Shown: positions 10,336-20,144 of the stretch, in pieces
Layout of the letters: each line of letters opens with the position of its first letter
Position numbering within the stretch: the stretch's first letter is position 1
DNA from: Bacteroidota bacterium
GTDB taxonomy: Bacteria; Bacteroidota; Ignavibacteria; Kryptoniales; JAKASW01
Reading direction: 5' to 3'
Assembly (NCBI GenBank): GCA_023480735.1
Contig: JAMCXB010000062.1
Location: 61,721 to 125,720, forward strand
Length of the DNA stretch: 64,000 nt
The notes under the pieces: model-generated
Database searches by the model: none
What the model was told of the DNA's origin: nothing
The model's input: only the letters and a program-made list of their open reading frames with translations
Translations under genes and position numbers: made by a program

Positions 10336-10671
10336 TTATGCCTGAGGGGGGGCGCGGGCGGAGAAGTCTTGAAGAGAGATGAAGGGGGGCTCAGTGTTTC
10401 TCTCTATGCGAATGAACGTTACATTCGTGGAAGGGATGTAGAGCTGTGAAGTGGCTGTCGGTCCATGGGTAGACTGTGCGAAGTAGTGTGCCGGACAGAC
10501 GAATTGGCCGTCTTCAGTGTCAAGGTTATGGGTTATGCTGTCGAGCGAGGAGATGCGCAGCCTGCCACCAAGAGGTACGAAATCCTTGTGAGCTAATTCG
10601 AAGGTGGAAATGATTACGAGGTAGACTAGTAGAAGGCTCTTGGCGACTGCCTTTTGTCTTTTCAGTAACAT
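10336..10671 (-). CDS. Small membrane-anchored protein preceding TonB receptor
   Basis: 111 residues, not recognised with certainty. The N-terminus is basic and then strongly hydrophobic (AKSLLLVYLVIISTFELAHK), a signal anchor or signal peptide. The rest is predicted periplasmic and contains a Cys-His pair (FVCPAHYFAQSTHG) around residue 58-65. Small proteins with a hydrophobic N-terminus and a Cys/His motif often sit beside outer-membrane receptors and may handle a metal, but no function is claimed. No strong ribosome binding site. It is 59 bp upstream of the TonB receptor. Confidence 0.6.
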   Translation of the reverse strand: MLLKRQKAVAKSLLLVYLVIISTFELAHKDFVPLGGRLRISSLDSITHNLDTEDGQFVCPAHYFAQSTHGPTATSQLYIPSTNVTFIRIERNTEPPFISLQDFSARAPPQA

Positions 10672-10782
10672 CCGCTATTTACGCTCGTTTTGAACCCATG
10701 TTAATACTAAAGACAGAAGAATGATCATATTGGTTCCCTGGCTGGATCTTAAAAAATTTTCATTCGACCAATGATTAGGAAA

Positions 10783-11928
10783 TCAGACTTTCTGCAAGGC
10801 CTGGCTTAGATCTGCCGTCAGGTCGTCGATGTCTTCGACGCCTACAGACAGTCTTATCAACGTGTCTTCCAGACCTGACTTTAGCCTGACCTCGCGCGGC
10901 AGGGAAGCATGGGTCATCGTGGCGGGATGCTCAATCAGAGATTCGACGCCTCCCAGGCTTTCTGCCAATGTGAAGACTTTCGTGAGAGTGGTTAAGCGCT
11001 TGGCTGCTTCGATGTCGTCATTCTTGAGCGTGAAGGATAACATCCCACCGAAGTCGCTCATTTGCTTCTTTGCGACATCGTGGTTGGGGTGGGTCTTGAA
11101 ACCCGGATAATTCACATGCTTTACTTTTGGGTGGGACGCGAGAAACTCGGCTGTTCTCCGGGCATTTTCACAATGGCGCTGCATCCGAAGATGCAAGGTC
11201 TTTGTTCCGCGGAGAGCGAGGAAACAATCAAAGGGACCCGGCGTAGCGCCGCTCGACTTCTGGATGAAGTGAAGTGTTTCCGCCAATTCGGCATTGTTCG
11301 TAATAGCCGCGCCAAGGATTACGTCGGAATGTCCTCCGATGTACTTCGTTGCACTGTGTACCACTATGTCTGCGCCAAGCGAAAGTGGCGTTTGAAGATA
11401 TGGCGTCGCAAATGTGTTGTCTACTACGGATAAGGCGCCGGCTTGTTTTGCGAGCCGGGTGACGCCCTCTATGTCCACGATCCTAAGGAGCGGATTCGTC
11501 GGGGTTTCTATCCAAATGAGTTTCGTGTTCGGCTTGAGTGCTGCCTTGACATTTGCGAGTTCGCTCATATCTATGAAATCGAAACTCAGACCGAATTGCT
11601 CAAACACCTTGACGAATATCCGGTAAGTGCCGCCGTAGAGGTCGTTGCCTGCTACCACGTGGTCTCCCGCCCTTAACAGCTTAACTACCGCGTCTATCGC
11701 ACCCATTCCAGAAGCGAATGCAGCGCAGTGCTGGGCCCCCTCCAGCGCAGCGAGATTCATCTCAAGTGCGGTGCGCGTTGGGTTTCCTGCTCTTGAATAG
11801 TCGTAACCTTTGTGAACGGCCGGCTCCGATTGAGCGAACGTGGAAGTCTGATAAATTGGCGTCATGACAGCGCCGGTAGCGCTGTCGGGTTCCTGTCCGG
11901 CGTGAATTGCGAGCGTTGCGAATTTCAT
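10783..11928 (-). CDS. Cystathionine gamma-lyase / gamma-synthase (PLP)
   Basis: Cys/Met-metabolism PLP enzyme, 381 residues. The PLP lysine lies in HSATKYIGGHSDV (about residue 195); YDYSRAGNPTR, SGMGAI and SLGGVESLIEHPA are all conserved. Directly behind cystathionine beta-synthase (TAATG overlap), so the pair most likely performs homocysteine to cystathionine to cysteine; gamma-lyase (mccB/metC-like) is therefore favoured over gamma-synthase (metB), although sequence alone does not separate them. CTCGGAG lies just before the start codon. Confidence 0.9.
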   Translation of the reverse strand: MKFATLAIHAGQEPDSATGAVMTPIYQTSTFAQSEPAVHKGYDYSRAGNPTRTALEMNLAALEGAQHCAAFASGMGAIDAVVKLLRAGDHVVAGNDLYGGTYRIFVKVFEQFGLSFDFIDMSELANVKAALKPNTKLIWIETPTNPLLRIVDIEGVTRLAKQAGALSVVDNTFATPYLQTPLSLGADIVVHSATKYIGGHSDVILGAAITNNAELAETLHFIQKSSGATPGPFDCFLALRGTKTLHLRMQRHCENARRTAEFLASHPKVKHVNYPGFKTHPNHDVAKKQMSDFGGMLSFTLKNDDIEAAKRLTTLTKVFTLAESLGGVESLIEHPATMTHASLPREVRLKSGLEDTLIRLSVGVEDIDDLTADLSQALQKV

Positions 11929-13313
11929 TATTTCTCCGAGTTTTCCGCTGAGCGTTCTTTTATCGAATAAATTAAATCTGATTTCGTAATAATATCCATC
12001 GATCCGTCGTTTCGTTCGACGATTATAGCGGTAATTTCCTGGTCAAGTGTTCTGTAAAGGTTCTCTATTGACGTCTTCTCATTTACAACCGGAAACGGTT
12101 TGTCGATGAATTCCATCACTCTCTGCTCTCTCAGCTCCGGATTCGACACCAGAGTCGAGAGGACCTTGTTCTCCGTGAGGCTGCCGATGATCTTCCCGTC
12201 TTCCATCACCGGAAGCTGGGAGATATCGTTCTCCTGCATGAGATCAATGGCCTGCATGAGGGTTGCCTCTGTGCTGACCGTTACGAGCGCGTGTTTGGCA
12301 CGTTTGCCTTCGGTCACATTTCCTGCCGTCAGCTTCAATCTTGGTTCCAGGTAACGGTTATCCTTCATCCAGGTATCGTTGAATAGCTTTGAGAGGTACC
12401 GCGAGCCATGGTCGGGAATGATAACGACGACGATATCGGTTTCCTTAAGGCCGCCGACAATCTTCAGCGCCGCGTGAATTGCCGAGCCGGCAGATCCGCC
12501 CGCAAATATGCCCTCCTTCTTGGCGAGCTGCCTTGCAGCAAGGAAGGAGTCCTTGTCGGATACCGTGATTACCTGGTCGATGTCGCTGAAATCCATTATC
12601 TTCGGCATCGAATCTTGTCCGATCCCCTCGACCTTGTAAGGGTGACTTTCCGGCGTCTTCCCGGTCGCGAAATACTCCGCATATATGCTTCCTTCCGGGT
12701 CGACTCCGACGATTTTTATGTACGGATTCTTCTCCTTCAGGTATTTAGCAACTCCGACAATCGTCCCGCCTGTGCCTATGCCGCACACAAGGTGAGTTAT
12801 CTTGCCTTCAGTTTGTTCCCAGATTTCAGGACCGGTGGTTTCATAATGGGCTTGCGGGTTGCTCGGATTATCGTATTGGTTTGGGAAATAGGAGTTAGGT
12901 ATTTCCTTGCTGAGTCTGACCGCCACGGAGTGATAGCTTCGCGGGTCATCCGGCTCGACAGCGGTAGGAGTCACGATTACCTCGGCTCCAAAGGCACGGA
13001 GCAAATCGATCTTTTCCTGGCTCATCTTATCCGGCATCGTGAATATGCACTTGTATCCTTTCATCGCGGCGACGAGTGCGAGGCCCATACCGGTATTTCC
13101 AGAAGTGCCTTCTATTATAGTTCCACCCGGCTTCAGTACCCCGCGGCGTTCGGCGTCTTCTATCATAGTAATGCCGATTCTGTCTTTGACGGAGCCGCCC
13201 GGGTTAAGGTGCTCAAGTTTTGCCAGGAGAACCGCCTTGACGCCAGGTGCGACGCGGGTCAGCCTGAGCATCGGAGTATTGCCAATGATTTCAAGAATTG
13301 AATTATACCACAT
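11928..13313 (-). CDS. cbs: Cystathionine beta-synthase with CBS-domain pair
   Basis: 461 residues. Residues 1-320 are the PLP fold-type II domain: NTPMLRLTRV, catalytic lysine in GGSVKDRIG (about residue 41), GTSGNTGMGLA and GIGTGGTI. Residues ~340-455 contain two CBS motifs (ATLMQAIDLMQENDISQLPV and TSIENLYRTLDQEITAIIV), a possible site for a regulatory nucleotide or SAM. It condenses serine and homocysteine. First gene of a two-gene minus-strand operon; with metK and ahcY on the opposite strand it completes the route from methionine through SAM and homocysteine to cysteine. Confidence 0.93.
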   Translation of the reverse strand: MWYNSILEIIGNTPMLRLTRVAPGVKAVLLAKLEHLNPGGSVKDRIGITMIEDAERRGVLKPGGTIIEGTSGNTGMGLALVAAMKGYKCIFTMPDKMSQEKIDLLRAFGAEVIVTPTAVEPDDPRSYHSVAVRLSKEIPNSYFPNQYDNPSNPQAHYETTGPEIWEQTEGKITHLVCGIGTGGTIVGVAKYLKEKNPYIKIVGVDPEGSIYAEYFATGKTPESHPYKVEGIGQDSMPKIMDFSDIDQVITVSDKDSFLAARQLAKKEGIFAGGSAGSAIHAALKIVGGLKETDIVVVIIPDHGSRYLSKLFNDTWMKDNRYLEPRLKLTAGNVTEGKRAKHALVTVSTEATLMQAIDLMQENDISQLPVMEDGKIIGSLTENKVLSTLVSNPELREQRVMEFIDKPFPVVNEKTSIENLYRTLDQEITAIIVERNDGSMDIITKSDLIYSIKERSAENSEK

Positions 13314-13352
13314 AGCGATCTCGATAATTAACGGTGATCATGGAATATCGTG

Positions 13353-13443
13353 AAAAGTCAAAGGTAAAAAGTAAAAAGCAGAATCTGCCTGGATAAATAC
13401 GAGTCACCCTTTTTGATTTCTAACCTTTGAATTTTGACTTGTC
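13353..13443. repeat. Heptad array, AAAAGTC type, with complementary arm
   Basis: Left arm 13353-13380 is four in-phase 7-nt units (AAAAGTC, AAAGGTA, AAAAGTA, AAAAGCA). About 28 bases later the complementary arm 13409-13443 has five units (for example ACCTTTG, AATTTTG) and stops exactly at the mqnC stop codon (13444). It fills most of the gap between cbs and mqnC. Related to the array at 4670. Confidence 0.7.
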
Positions 13444-14508
13444 TTAGATGTATCTCTGAACTGGTTCAAAGCCGGCGCTTTTGATCGCACGAGTTATATG
13501 GCTCAGGCTGAAGCCGGAGAAATGTTTGGTGCCTGCAGCGCTAACGACGTTTTCTTCGATCATCAGACTTCCAAAGTCGTCCGCGCCGAATCGCAGTCCT
13601 ATCTGTGCAATCTTCAAACCCTGAGTAACCCAGCTCACTTGTATCGAATCCACATTGTCAACCATGAGCCGCGAGATGGCGAGAGTCTTCAGGTAATCGA
13701 ATGCCGACGATTTTTCCCGGAGATTATCGTGATTCTCTGCCAGCTCGGTGTTTCTCGGCTGGAACGTCCAGGGTATGAAGGCGGTGAAGCCGCCCGTAAT
13801 ATCCTGCAGCTCACGGACGACAATCATGTGTTGGAGCCGGTCCTGGTAATCCTCTACGTGGCCGAACATCATGGTCGCCGTAGTTTTGAGACCGAGCTTT
13901 TGCGCTTCATACATTACACCGAGCCATTCATCGGAAGTACACTTCTTCGGTGCTATTTTGTCACGGACCGAGTCGACGAGGATTTCGGCTCCGCCTCCCG
14001 GGATTGAATCCAGACCGGCGTCGATCAGCCGTTTAATGACTTCGCGGGTTTTGAGCCCACTTTGCTCCGCAATGAAGACAACCTCCTCAGGGGAAAGGGC
14101 ATGTAGCCATATCTTGTAGTTTGACTTTATGAACCTGAAAGTGTCTTCGTAATAGTCGAGGCCAAGTTCCGGATTCAATCCGCCCTGAAGAAGGATCCGC
14201 GATCCTCCCAGATCGATGGTCTCTTGTATCTTTCTGCCGAGTTCGTCATTAGAGAGAGTGTAGCTCTTCTTGTCGTCACCGACCTTTGCGTAGAATGCGC
14301 AGAAAGTACATTCGGTGACGCAAACGTTCGTGTAATTGATGTTTCTATCTATGATGTATGAAACGACCGGTTTGGGGTGCTTCTTCCATCTAACGTGTTC
14401 GGCCATCATCCCGATTGTCAGCAGATCGTTGGATTCGAACAGCTCCAATCCATCTGCAAGGCTGAGACGTTCGCCGTCACGGACTTTATCGAAAATTTGA
14501 TTTAGCAT
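13444..14508 (-). CDS. mqnC: Cyclic dehypoxanthine futalosine synthase (MqnC)
   Basis: Radical-SAM enzyme of the futalosine pathway to menaquinone. 354 residues; the SAM cluster motif CVTECTFCAFY (C-x3-C-x2-C) is near residue 64, followed by ILLQGGLNPELGLDYYE. The C-terminal FGADDFGSLMIEENVVSAAG is characteristic of MqnC rather than MqnE. The gene stands alone, so the other mqn genes must be elsewhere. Presence implies menaquinone-based electron transport. Confidence 0.92.
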   Translation of the reverse strand: MLNQIFDKVRDGERLSLADGLELFESNDLLTIGMMAEHVRWKKHPKPVVSYIIDRNINYTNVCVTECTFCAFYAKVGDDKKSYTLSNDELGRKIQETIDLGGSRILLQGGLNPELGLDYYEDTFRFIKSNYKIWLHALSPEEVVFIAEQSGLKTREVIKRLIDAGLDSIPGGGAEILVDSVRDKIAPKKCTSDEWLGVMYEAQKLGLKTTATMMFGHVEDYQDRLQHMIVVRELQDITGGFTAFIPWTFQPRNTELAENHDNLREKSSAFDYLKTLAISRLMVDNVDSIQVSWVTQGLKIAQIGLRFGADDFGSLMIEENVVSAAGTKHFSGFSLSHITRAIKSAGFEPVQRYI

Positions 14509-14622
14509 TCACGGGACCTTTTAATAAAATTCGCAAAACTTGGACTAAGAAACAAAACTGATGCCTGTTTTGCAAGTTCCGTTGCGGATTGTTAAATTTT
14601 TAAACAAAATGCATTTAAAATT

Positions 14623-15600
14623 ATGAGAGCTTTGATCCCTGTAGCGGGGGTGGGAACACGACTGCGTCCGCATACGTACACATTGCCGAAAGTGCTTCTC
14701 AATGTCGGCGGAAAGCCGATCGTGGGACATATCGTAGAAAACCTCCTGAGCATCGGGATAAAAAACATAACCGTCGTTGTGGGGTACATGGGCGACATGG
14801 TGGAGGACTATCTCCGCTCGAACTACAAGGCAGATTTTGAGTTCGTATATCAGGAAGAAAGACTTGGACTGGGTCATGCGACGCATGTCGCGTTGTCCAA
14901 GGATGGCAGCGACGAGCCGTTGCTGATCATTTTGGGGGACACAGTTTTTGACGTCGACCTGTCTCACCTGCTTAATAGTGAGACTTCTAGTATAGGAGTA
15001 AAAAGAGTCGAGGACCCGAGAAGATTCGGAGTCGCGGAGACGGTTGGCGACAGGGTAAAGAGACTCATCGAGAAACCGGACCATCCGACCTCCAATCTGG
15101 CAGTCGTCGGATTATATTATATTAAATCACCAAAGATACTCCTTTCAGCGCTTCAGGAACTCATTGACAAGAACATAAGGACCAAAGGGGAGTATCAACT
15201 GACCGATGCTTTACAGCTGATGCTCGATCACGGCGAAGTCATCACATTCTTCGAGATCGACGGATGGTACGATTGCGGAAAGCCGGAGACCCTGCTTCAG
15301 ACAAACAGACACCTTCTCAAAAAGACAAGCAGCTTCAAGAGGCGTGACAGTGTCGTCGTCATACCTCCTGTTTTCATTGCGGACTCGGCGGTGATCAGTA
15401 ATTCCGTGATCGGACCCAACGCAACAATAGACTCGGATGTGACCGTAACCGATTCGTTAATCCGGGACTCCATAATAGGTTCAGGGGCGTCAATACAAAA
15501 CTCACTTCTTGAAGGCTCGATAGTGGGACAGAACGCACAGCTTAAGGGAAGCTTCAAACGCGTCAACGCCGGTGATTCCACCGAGATAGACCTTTTTTAA
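14623..15600 (+). CDS. Sugar-phosphate nucleotidyltransferase with left-handed beta-helix tail
   Basis: 325 residues. The N-terminal nucleotidyltransferase fold has the signature PVAGVGTRLRPHTYTLPKVL and GKPIVGHIVENL; LGDTVFDVD gives the metal-binding aspartate. Residues ~250-310 are hexapeptide repeats (VISNSVIGPNATIDSDVTV). It resembles long-form glucose-1-phosphate thymidylyltransferase or mannose-1-phosphate guanylyltransferase-like proteins for cell-surface sugars; base specificity is not decidable. The start has no Shine-Dalgarno and an AT-rich leader. It precedes metK by 18 bp. Confidence 0.88.
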   Translation: MRALIPVAGVGTRLRPHTYTLPKVLLNVGGKPIVGHIVENLLSIGIKNITVVVGYMGDMVEDYLRSNYKADFEFVYQEERLGLGHATHVALSKDGSDEPLLIILGDTVFDVDLSHLLNSETSSIGVKRVEDPRRFGVAETVGDRVKRLIEKPDHPTSNLAVVGLYYIKSPKILLSALQELIDKNIRTKGEYQLTDALQLMLDHGEVITFFEIDGWYDCGKPETLLQTNRHLLKKTSSFKRRDSVVVIPPVFIADSAVISNSVIGPNATIDSDVTVTDSLIRDSIIGSGASIQNSLLEGSIVGQNAQLKGSFKRVNAGDSTEIDLF

Positions 15601-15618
15601 CAAATTACTGGAGAAACA

Positions 15619-16800
15619 ATGTACAAGATATTCACGTCGGAATCAGTCACTGAAGGACATCCTGACAAGGTTTGCGATCAGATTTCCGATGCAGTCCTGG
15701 ATGCGCACCTGGCAATCGAACCGAACTCCAGAGTTGCCTGTGAGACGTACGCGACGACCGGACTCGTTGTAATCGGCGGAGAAGTAACGACAAGCGAGAA
15801 AGCAAAGTCAAAGATAGATGTAGCAGATGTCGCACGCAGGGTGATAAGCAGAATCGGATACAATGACATTAGATATAAATTTGATGCGGAATCATGCGGG
15901 ATTATTAATGTGATGCACTCGCAATCCGGCGATATCAGCCGAGGCGTCGTGACGGGTGGCGCGGGTGACCAAGGAATGATGTTCGGATACGCATGCGACC
16001 AGACCGAGGAGTACATGCCTCTTCCGATCGCGCTGGCTCATAGAATCACGAGGAGACTGGCGGAAGTAAGGAAGATGAAGGAGAAATCTCCGATGCGTTA
16101 CCTCCGCCCCGATGGAAAAAGTCAGGTTACCGTATCATACCATGAAGGTGATAAGATAACGGTCGATACTGTTGTTGTTTCCACGCAGCACGACCCGGAA
16201 CCCAAAGGGATGAGCGAGTCCAAATGGCAGAAGCGGATCGCAGATGATGTAAAGAAACACGTAATCAGGAAGGTGATTCCGGAAAAGTTCTTGACGAACA
16301 AGACCGAGTACCACATAAATCCTACAGGCAGGTTTGAGATAGGCGGACCGCACGGTGATACCGGTCTTACGGGAAGAAAGATCATCGTAGACACTTACGG
16401 TGGATATGCTCCCCATGGCGGCGGCGCTTTTTCGGGAAAGGATCCGTCGAAAGTGGACCGCAGCGCGGCCTATGCGGCGCGCTATCTGGCGAAGAATATC
16501 GTTGCAGCAGGACTTGCGAGCGAATGCATGATACAGCTGGCCTACGCTATCGGCGTCGCAGAGCCTGTCTCTATTCTCGTCGACACAAAAGGAACAGCCG
16601 AGGGCGTGTCCGATGTTGAACTCGGGAAGATCATAGCAGAGGTAATGGACCTCACCCCGGGCGGAATCACGAAACACTTGAATCTTCGCAGACCGATTTT
16701 CGAGAAGACGGCTGCGTATGGACATTTCGGGAGAGCAGAGAAAGAATTCACCTGGGAGAAGCTCGACCTTGTGAAGGCTCTGCAGTCCGCAGTCAGGTAA
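15619..16800 (+). CDS. metK: S-adenosylmethionine synthetase
   Basis: Forms SAM from methionine and ATP. 393 residues, normal length. [20 protein letters not shown] at the N-terminus includes the catalytic histidine; [12 protein letters not shown] and [19 protein letters not shown] are the two family signatures. ACTGGAGA lies eight bases before ATG 15619. Followed by ahcY after 43 bp, an activated-methyl-cycle operon. Confidence 0.97.
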   Translation: MYKIFTSESVTEGHPDKVCDQISDAVLDAHLAIEPNSRVACETYATTGLVVIGGEVTTSEKAKSKIDVADVARRVISRIGYNDIRYKFDAESCGIINVMHSQSGDISRGVVTGGAGDQGMMFGYACDQTEEYMPLPIALAHRITRRLAEVRKMKEKSPMRYLRPDGKSQVTVSYHEGDKITVDTVVVSTQHDPEPKGMSESKWQKRIADDVKKHVIRKVIPEKFLTNKTEYHINPTGRFEIGGPHGDTGLTGRKIIVDTYGGYAPHGGGAFSGKDPSKVDRSAAYAARYLAKNIVAAGLASECMIQLAYAIGVAEPVSILVDTKGTAEGVSDVELGKIIAEVMDLTPGGITKHLNLRRPIFEKTAAYGHFGRAEKEFTWEKLDLVKALQSAVR

Positions 16801-16843
16801 TCGACACTAAAATCTGAAATTAAAGTTTGGAGAAGTCTGTCTT

Positions 16844-18124
16844 ATGAATGAAGTAAAGGGAGTGTACAAAGTACGCGATATCTCTCTTGCCGAAGAGGGG
16901 AAAAAAAGAATCGCCTGGGCGGAATCGAGAATGCCGGTGTTAATGGCTCTCAAAGAAAAATACAGTGCCACTAAGCCGTTCAAGGGCTACAAGATAGCGG
17001 GCTGCCTTCACGTGACGAAGGAAACTGCTGTACTCGTCAAGACATTCGCGGCCTGCGGGGCAGAAGTAAGCTGGAGTGGCTGCAACCCGTTGTCTACGAA
17101 CGATTCCGTGGCGGCTGCGCTTGCGGCTGAAGATATTTCAATCTTCGCCTGGCACGGTATGTCCGTGAAGGAGTTTTACTGGGCGATTGATGAAACCATC
17201 AAGATGAAACCTAATCTTACGCTTGACGACGGCGCGGATTTGATTTTCACCGTTCACAACAAGTATCCGGAACTGGCGGATGGTACAATACTTGGGGGAA
17301 CAGAGGAGACGACGACCGGAGTCCACAGACTGCGTGCCATGGCAGATGACGGCGCATTGAGGTACCCGGTTATTGCAGTAAACGACGCCGAGACAAAGTG
17401 GGACTTTGATAACGTCTACGGTACCGGTCAGTCGACTCTCGACGGCATAATCAGGGCGACCAGCGTTCTGCTCGCCGGGAAAAATATCGTCGTTGCAGGG
17501 TACGGCCATTGCGGAAAAGGAGTGGCGATGCGCGCGAAGGGAATGGGCGCGAACGTGATCGTCACCGAGGTGAAGCCGACTGCAGCGCTGAAGGCCACTC
17601 TCGAAGGTATGAGAGTAATGACGATGGACGAGGCCGCAAAGATCGGCGACATATTCATCACGGCCACAGGAGTAAAGGATATTGTAGTAAACAGACATTT
17701 CGACAAGATGAAAGACGGTGCCATCGTCTGCAACACCGGTCACTACGACTGCGAACTCAACCTGAATGATTTGAAAAAGACGACCAAGAAAGTACGGGAA
17801 ATCCGCGATAACAACGAAGAGCATACCACTAAAAACGGGAGGCGCATCTACGTCCTCGCTCAGGGAAGGCTCGTCAACCTTGCCGCTGCTGAAGGACATC
17901 CGTCCGAAGTAATGGATATGTCGTTCGCAAACCAGTTCATGTCTCAGTTGAGAATCGTGGACCTTCATAAGAAGGGAAAGAGGCTCGACAACAAAGTGCA
18001 CGATATACCGGCCGAGCAGGACCAGGAGATTGCAATGGTGAAACTGAAAACGATGGGCATCAAGATCGATAAGCTCACTCCGGAACAGGTTAAATACCAG
18101 ACCGATTACAGCTCCGGGACGTAA
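16844..18124 (+). CDS. ahcY: Adenosylhomocysteinase
   Basis: NAD-dependent hydrolysis of S-adenosylhomocysteine to homocysteine and adenosine. 426 residues, the shorter bacterial form. VYKVRDISLAEEGKKRIAWA starts the protein; the NAD site is VVAGYGHCGKGVAMRAKGMG (about residues 211-230); VKYQTDYSSGT ends it, close to the usual KPDHYRY tail position. TTGGAGAAG lies upstream. Two inverted repeats follow the gene, the second a good intrinsic terminator. Confidence 0.96.
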   Translation: MNEVKGVYKVRDISLAEEGKKRIAWAESRMPVLMALKEKYSATKPFKGYKIAGCLHVTKETAVLVKTFAACGAEVSWSGCNPLSTNDSVAAALAAEDISIFAWHGMSVKEFYWAIDETIKMKPNLTLDDGADLIFTVHNKYPELADGTILGGTEETTTGVHRLRAMADDGALRYPVIAVNDAETKWDFDNVYGTGQSTLDGIIRATSVLLAGKNIVVAGYGHCGKGVAMRAKGMGANVIVTEVKPTAALKATLEGMRVMTMDEAAKIGDIFITATGVKDIVVNRHFDKMKDGAIVCNTGHYDCELNLNDLKKTTKKVREIRDNNEEHTTKNGRRIYVLAQGRLVNLAAAEGHPSEVMDMSFANQFMSQLRIVDLHKKGKRLDNKVHDIPAEQDQEIAMVKLKTMGIKIDKLTPEQVKYQTDYSSGT

Positions 18125-18144
18125 TTTGAGCCGATGAACTTTCT

Positions 18145-18177
18145 AACCTTGCGAAGGTTTGAAACCTTCGCAAGGTT
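18145..18177. repeat. Perfect palindrome after ahcY
   Basis: AACCTTGCGAAGGTTT (18145-18160), one base, then its exact reverse complement to 18177. Each half is itself nearly palindromic, so it can form one long stem or two small ones. It resembles the core of the inverted repeat inside hypF (AACCTTGACAACGTT). It may be a dispersed palindromic element. Confidence 0.7.
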
Positions 18178-18185
18178 TAGCCTTC

Positions 18186-18217
18186 AAGGCTGTTCCAGTA
18201 TGCGGGACAGCCTTTTG
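18186..18217 (+). terminator. Intrinsic terminator of metK-ahcY
   Basis: Stem AAGGCTGTTCC / GGGACAGCCTT (one G-T pair) with a 7-base loop, followed by TTTT and a pyrimidine-rich stretch. Confidence 0.75.
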
Positions 18218-18289
18218 CTTTTCGGCTTGATCAGCTTGTCCAATGCAGATGATCGTTAGAAAGTCAACCAAAATGTCGGGAGGCGGTTC

Positions 18290-19133
18290 ATGAAGAGGCT
18301 TTTTGTCCTGTTGTTAACGGCATTGTTTACCGCAGGGGTATCACGGGGGCAGGTCGATGAGAATTGGATTAAGAAGTCGGCAGTTGACCGGCTGGTGAAG
18401 TACGTGAAGATAGATACACAGTCGAAAGAGGAGGCGGACCAGGTTCCGAGCACCCGGAAGCAGCTCGACCTTGCAGGGGTGTTATTGAAAGAGCTGCAGG
18501 AGTTGGGACTGCAGGATGCCCGTCTTGACAAGGACTGCTGTCGTCACATTTTACGGGAAAAACACCCATCCCGGATACGCAAAGGGGATCATGGTTAATT
18601 CGCTTTATGCCGCCTCGTATTTCCTGTCCTTGTTTCCGGAAAATATGAAACCCGAGACTACCGAAGAGAGACAAGGCTACTTGCATCCGTACGATTTTAC
18701 AGGCAATGAAGAGCAGACCAGGCTCAAGGTTCTGATCCGCGATTTCGACATGAGCGGTCTGGAGGAGAAAACGAATATATTAGAGAGGATGAAGAAACAA
18801 ACGCTCAAAGAATTTCCGGACTTAAAGATCGATCTCGTAGTGAATGACACATATCGCAACATGAACTCAATACTGAACAAGCATCCCGAAATAGTCAGGC
18901 TGGCAGAGGAGGCGATGAAAGAAGCGGGAGTAACGCCGGTGAAGCAGCCAGTACGCGGGGGCACGGACGGTTCTCAGCTGACCTTCATGGGCTTGCCGAC
19001 TCCAAACATTTTTGCCGGAGAGGAAAATGCACACAGCAGGCTGGAGTGGATTCCAGCCGAGTCGATGGTGAAATCCGTCCAGACAATATTAAACATCTCC
19101 AAATTATCGGCCGAGGAGAGGTTATGGAAATAG
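18290..19133 (+). pseudogene. Peptidase T (M20 family), internal deletion and frameshift
   Basis: Two ORF pieces in different frames belong to one tripeptidase gene. Piece one (18290 to about 18530) encodes a signal peptide (FVLLLTALFTAGVSRGQ) and the N-terminus (VDRLVKYVKIDTQSKEEADQ, VPSTRKQLDLAG). Piece two (about 18530-19133) resumes at FYGKNTHPGYAKGIMVNSL and runs to the normal end (PVRGGTDGSQLTFMGLPTPN). About 160 codons between them are gone, including the region that in PepT supplies the catalytic Asp/Glu and most zinc ligands; only the last His (EENAHSRLEW) remains. The signal peptide is unusual for the cytosolic family. Non-functional as a peptidase. Confidence 0.88.
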
Positions 19134-19188
19134 TCCCAGCACGACTGTCGTCAGGCTCTCAATTCTTCATCGAGAATAGGTGTTTCAT

Positions 19189-20001
19189 ATGAACGTCACC
19201 CGGATTGATTCATTGACTTTGCCGGGGCTGGAACCGTATCGCACAATGCGGCGTCCTGTTGAGCATCGCGAAAAAGGAATCTTCGTGGCAGAAGGAGAGA
19301 AGGTTGTAAGGCGGCTTGTCCGTAGCAAACTGAATATTGTCTCGATCCTGATGACTGAAGATTGGTTGGCTAAATATTCGCGAATTCTGGAGAATAGGGA
19401 AATCGAAGAGGCCGTGCTTGTAGCCGACAAGAGCTTGCTCGAAGAGATAGTGGGTTACGGACTTCATCAGGGAATTATGGCAATCGGCAGAGTGCCTGTC
19501 CCTCCTGACATATTCGGCATGTATAAAGCACCCGGCGGGCCTCATCTGTTTGTAGCTTTAGATGGGATAGCAAATTCGGAAAACATGGGTGGCATAATCC
19601 GAAACTGTGCGGCGTTCGGCGTCGACGCGCTAATTATTGGTGAGACATCTTGCGATCCATATCTGAGACGGTCTGTCCGGAATTCGATGGGCACCATATT
19701 CCAACTGCCGGTAGCGAAGAGTGACAATCTTGTCGAGACGATCCAGAGATTGCGGACCGAACTCGGCTTCAAGATATTTGCGGCGCATCCTCAGCCAGGA
19801 TCCGTCGCTGCTTCAGAGTGTGACTTGACGGGCAGCACCTGCTTCATATTCGGCAGTGAAGGGGAAGGGATTTCACCACGTGTTCTCGGAGCCTGTGAAA
19901 GCCGCTTGAGGATTCCCATGAAGAACGACGTCGACTCAATCAATGTCGCCACTTCCGTGGGCGTAGTCTTATATGAAGCGGTGAGACAAAAAACCGAGTG
20001 A
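19189..20001 (+). CDS. SpoU/TrmH-family RNA 2'-O-methyltransferase
   Basis: 270 residues, substrate rRNA or tRNA ribose. The N-terminal substrate-binding domain contains FVAEGEKVVRRLV; the three SPOUT motifs are NSENMGGIIRNCAAFGVDAL (motif 1), FGSEGEGISPRVL (motif 2) and RIPMKNDVDSINVATSVGVV (motif 3), which form the SAM-binding knot. GTG 19180 is an alternative start; I prefer ATG 19189. Which nucleotide is modified cannot be read from sequence. Confidence 0.9.
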   Translation: MNVTRIDSLTLPGLEPYRTMRRPVEHREKGIFVAEGEKVVRRLVRSKLNIVSILMTEDWLAKYSRILENREIEEAVLVADKSLLEEIVGYGLHQGIMAIGRVPVPPDIFGMYKAPGGPHLFVALDGIANSENMGGIIRNCAAFGVDALIIGETSCDPYLRRSVRNSMGTIFQLPVAKSDNLVETIQRLRTELGFKIFAAHPQPGSVAASECDLTGSTCFIFGSEGEGISPRVLGACESRLRIPMKNDVDSINVATSVGVVLYEAVRQKTE

Positions 20002-20144
20002 AAAATCCCTCTGAAAGAGGAAACCGTGACCGATTCTTCTCCATGCGGGCATTTAACTTCCTCATCCTCACCGGTGATGTGAGGCGCTCTGCCTCCGTTC
20101 CATCATCGATTGCGGGAAAATTTGGCGTTTTCAAGGGATTCTCT

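Noticed and set aside
15601..15618. SAM riboswitch before metK or cbs
   Set aside because: The gap before metK is only 18 bp, and the cbs leader shows no SAM-box helices; its repeats are simple heptads.
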